Assembly (NCBI GenBank): GCA_035551995.1
Contig: DASZME010000064.1
Span: 55,156-119,155 of the forward strand
Length of the DNA stretch: 64,000 nt
Direction of reading: 5' to 3'
From: RYN-428 sp035551995
GTDB lineage: Bacteria; Planctomycetota; Phycisphaerae; Tepidisphaerales; Tepidisphaeraceae
The notes beneath the pieces are model-generated. The model saw nothing but the letters and a program-made list of their open reading frames with translations, searched no databases and had not been told where the DNA came from. This document shows, in pieces, positions 63,151 through 64,000 of this stretch. Within the stretch, counting starts at the first letter, position 1. Each line of letters starts with the position of its first letter. Made by a program: the position numbers and the translations under genes.

Positions 63151-63906
63151 TCATTCCAGTGAGTTCCCCCCATTCACTGAAACCTTCTGCCCGGTAATAA
63201 AATTCGCTTCGTCCGACGCCAGAAACGTCACCGCCGCGCCGATATCCGCAGCCACGCCCATGCGTTTCATCGGCACCTTGGCGGCGTAATCGTCCTTCAT
63301 CTCCTGCGAATCTCCGGCATGGCGTTCGGTCGGAATCCAGCCCGGCGCCACAAGATTCACCGTGATCTGCCAGGGCGCCAGTTCCATCGCCCAGGATCGG
63401 GTTAAGCCAAGTTGCGCCCCCTTGGCCGACACATAATTGGAAAACTCCGCCACGCCCTTTTCAAAAACTTCCGAGCCGATGTTGATGATGCGCCCGTATC
63501 GTTTTTTCTTCATCGATCCCACCACCGCCTTGGCCAGCAACATCGGGCTCTTCACGAAAAATTCGAGCTGATCGAGATGGATCCGCCAAGTCAGATCTTC
63601 GATCTTCACGAGCGGCTGCGGGCCAGTGGCGTTGGGGACAAGAATGTCGATGGCGCCATATTGATCTTCGATCGCCGCGACGAGGCGGCCGACTTCCGTT
63701 TCGTCGCGAATATCCGCCTTAAACGCCTCGGCCTCTCCGCCGGCTTCGTGGATGTGCCGAACCACGGCGTTTGCGCCGTCGGCGTTCCCGAAATAATTGA
63801 CCGCCACCTTCGCCCCGGCGGCGCCGAGCGATTTGGCGATCGCGGCGCCCAGCCCGCGAGAGGCGCCGGTGACGAGTGCGACGCGATTGGAGAGGTTCAG
63901 TGCCAT
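63151..63906 (-). CDS. SDR-family oxidoreductase (FabG-like)
   Basis: The 251-residue protein has the short-chain dehydrogenase cofactor motif TGASRGLGAAIAKSLG (about 13-28), NAT in place of NNAG, and the catalytic Ser/Tyr/Lys set in INIGSEVFEKGVAEFSNYVSAK-like sequence (Ser near 145, Tyr near 158, Lys near 162). The C-terminus LASDEANFITGQKVSVNGGNS is classical. The nucleotide is probably NADP(H), because a basic/neutral segment follows the second strand; the substrate is unknown. 3-oxoacyl-ACP reductases are the closest functional model. It stands alone near the window end. Confidence 0.9.
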   Translation of the reverse strand: MALNLSNRVALVTGASRGLGAAIAKSLGAAGAKVAVNYFGNADGANAVVRHIHEAGGEAEAFKADIRDETEVGRLVAAIEDQYGAIDILVPNATGPQPLVKIEDLTWRIHLDQLEFFVKSPMLLAKAVVGSMKKKRYGRIINIGSEVFEKGVAEFSNYVSAKGAQLGLTRSWAMELAPWQITVNLVAPGWIPTERHAGDSQEMKDDYAAKVPMKRMGVAADIGAAVTFLASDEANFITGQKVSVNGGNSLE

Positions 63907-64000
63907 CTTGAGTGTTGTAGTGCGGCGACGGGAATTATCCTAGTCCGGCGAGAGACGTCGGAGGCGGAGTTTAATAACGCCCGCGGTGCGTGCACGGGGG

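Overview
The window reads as a chromosomal segment of a planctomycete, probably from a Phycisphaerae/Tepidisphaera-like lineage, although the class is only inferred. The phylum call rests on several things seen here: a PSCyt1/DUF1549/DUF1553 protein next to a DUF1501 protein (18566-22126 and 17080-18555), a DUF6797/propeller protein followed by a pentahaem cytochrome, HpnC/HpnD squalene genes, a stand-alone CoaC, and amino-acid biosynthesis genes (trpA, hisG, hisD, aroF) scattered singly rather than in operons. The DNA is GC-rich, most genes sit alone or in twos and threes, and no tRNA, rRNA, CRISPR array, complete insertion sequence or phage was seen.

Layout. 1-9.3 kb: the 5' end of a fatty acyl-AMP ligase-like gene, an FHA-GAF histidine kinase, a Gfo/Idh/MocA oxidoreductase, a fused-permease plus ATPase importer pair, a lipoprotein, a SlyD-type isomerase, and an HTH-receiver regulator behind a long structured leader. 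9.5-16.7 kb: a lipoprotein, glpK, trpA, an ECF sigma/anti-sigma/STN-repeat gene cluster, smpB and pdxH. 17-22.1 kb: the DUF1501 and cytochrome/DUF1549/DUF1553 pair. 22.2-33.6 kb: ybeY and a CorC-like gene, an orphan VirD4/TraG-like ATPase, a multicopper oxidase, a DUF4142 protein, yebC, a large TPR protein, hisG and a degenerate HhH-GPD-like protein. 33.7-41.2 kb: the nusA-infB-DUF503-rbfA translation block and a UgpC-type ATPase. 41.5-48.5 kb: a decayed toxin-antitoxin pair, an orphan DppC-like permease, and the DUF6797 and pentahaem proteins. 48.8-53.1 kb: a large 2OG-Fe(II) oxygenase and hpnC-hpnD. 53.4-64 kb: a frameshifted antitoxin-like gene, hisD, coaC, rpoZ, gmk, yicC, secG, tpiA, aroF, a propeller protein, a small membrane protein and an SDR reductase.

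Much of the interest lies between the genes. A family of hairpin-forming repeats built from CAACTGG/CAACTGA heptads lies between same-strand housekeeping genes at four places, with a fifth weak copy. Other inverted repeats lie at 16824-16905, 33701-33802 (inside the rbfA reading frame), 43324-43400, 53291-53345 and 62626-62719. At least four small-gene remnants of toxin-antitoxin or nuclease type are present, two of them with a single-base frameshift that can be pinpointed. No single locus is clearly a new defence or secretion system. The best candidates for unexplored biology are the sigma/anti-sigma/STN cluster, the orphan coupling-protein-like ATPase, the 2OG oxygenase with a very long C-terminal region, and the structured leader at 8333-8691.
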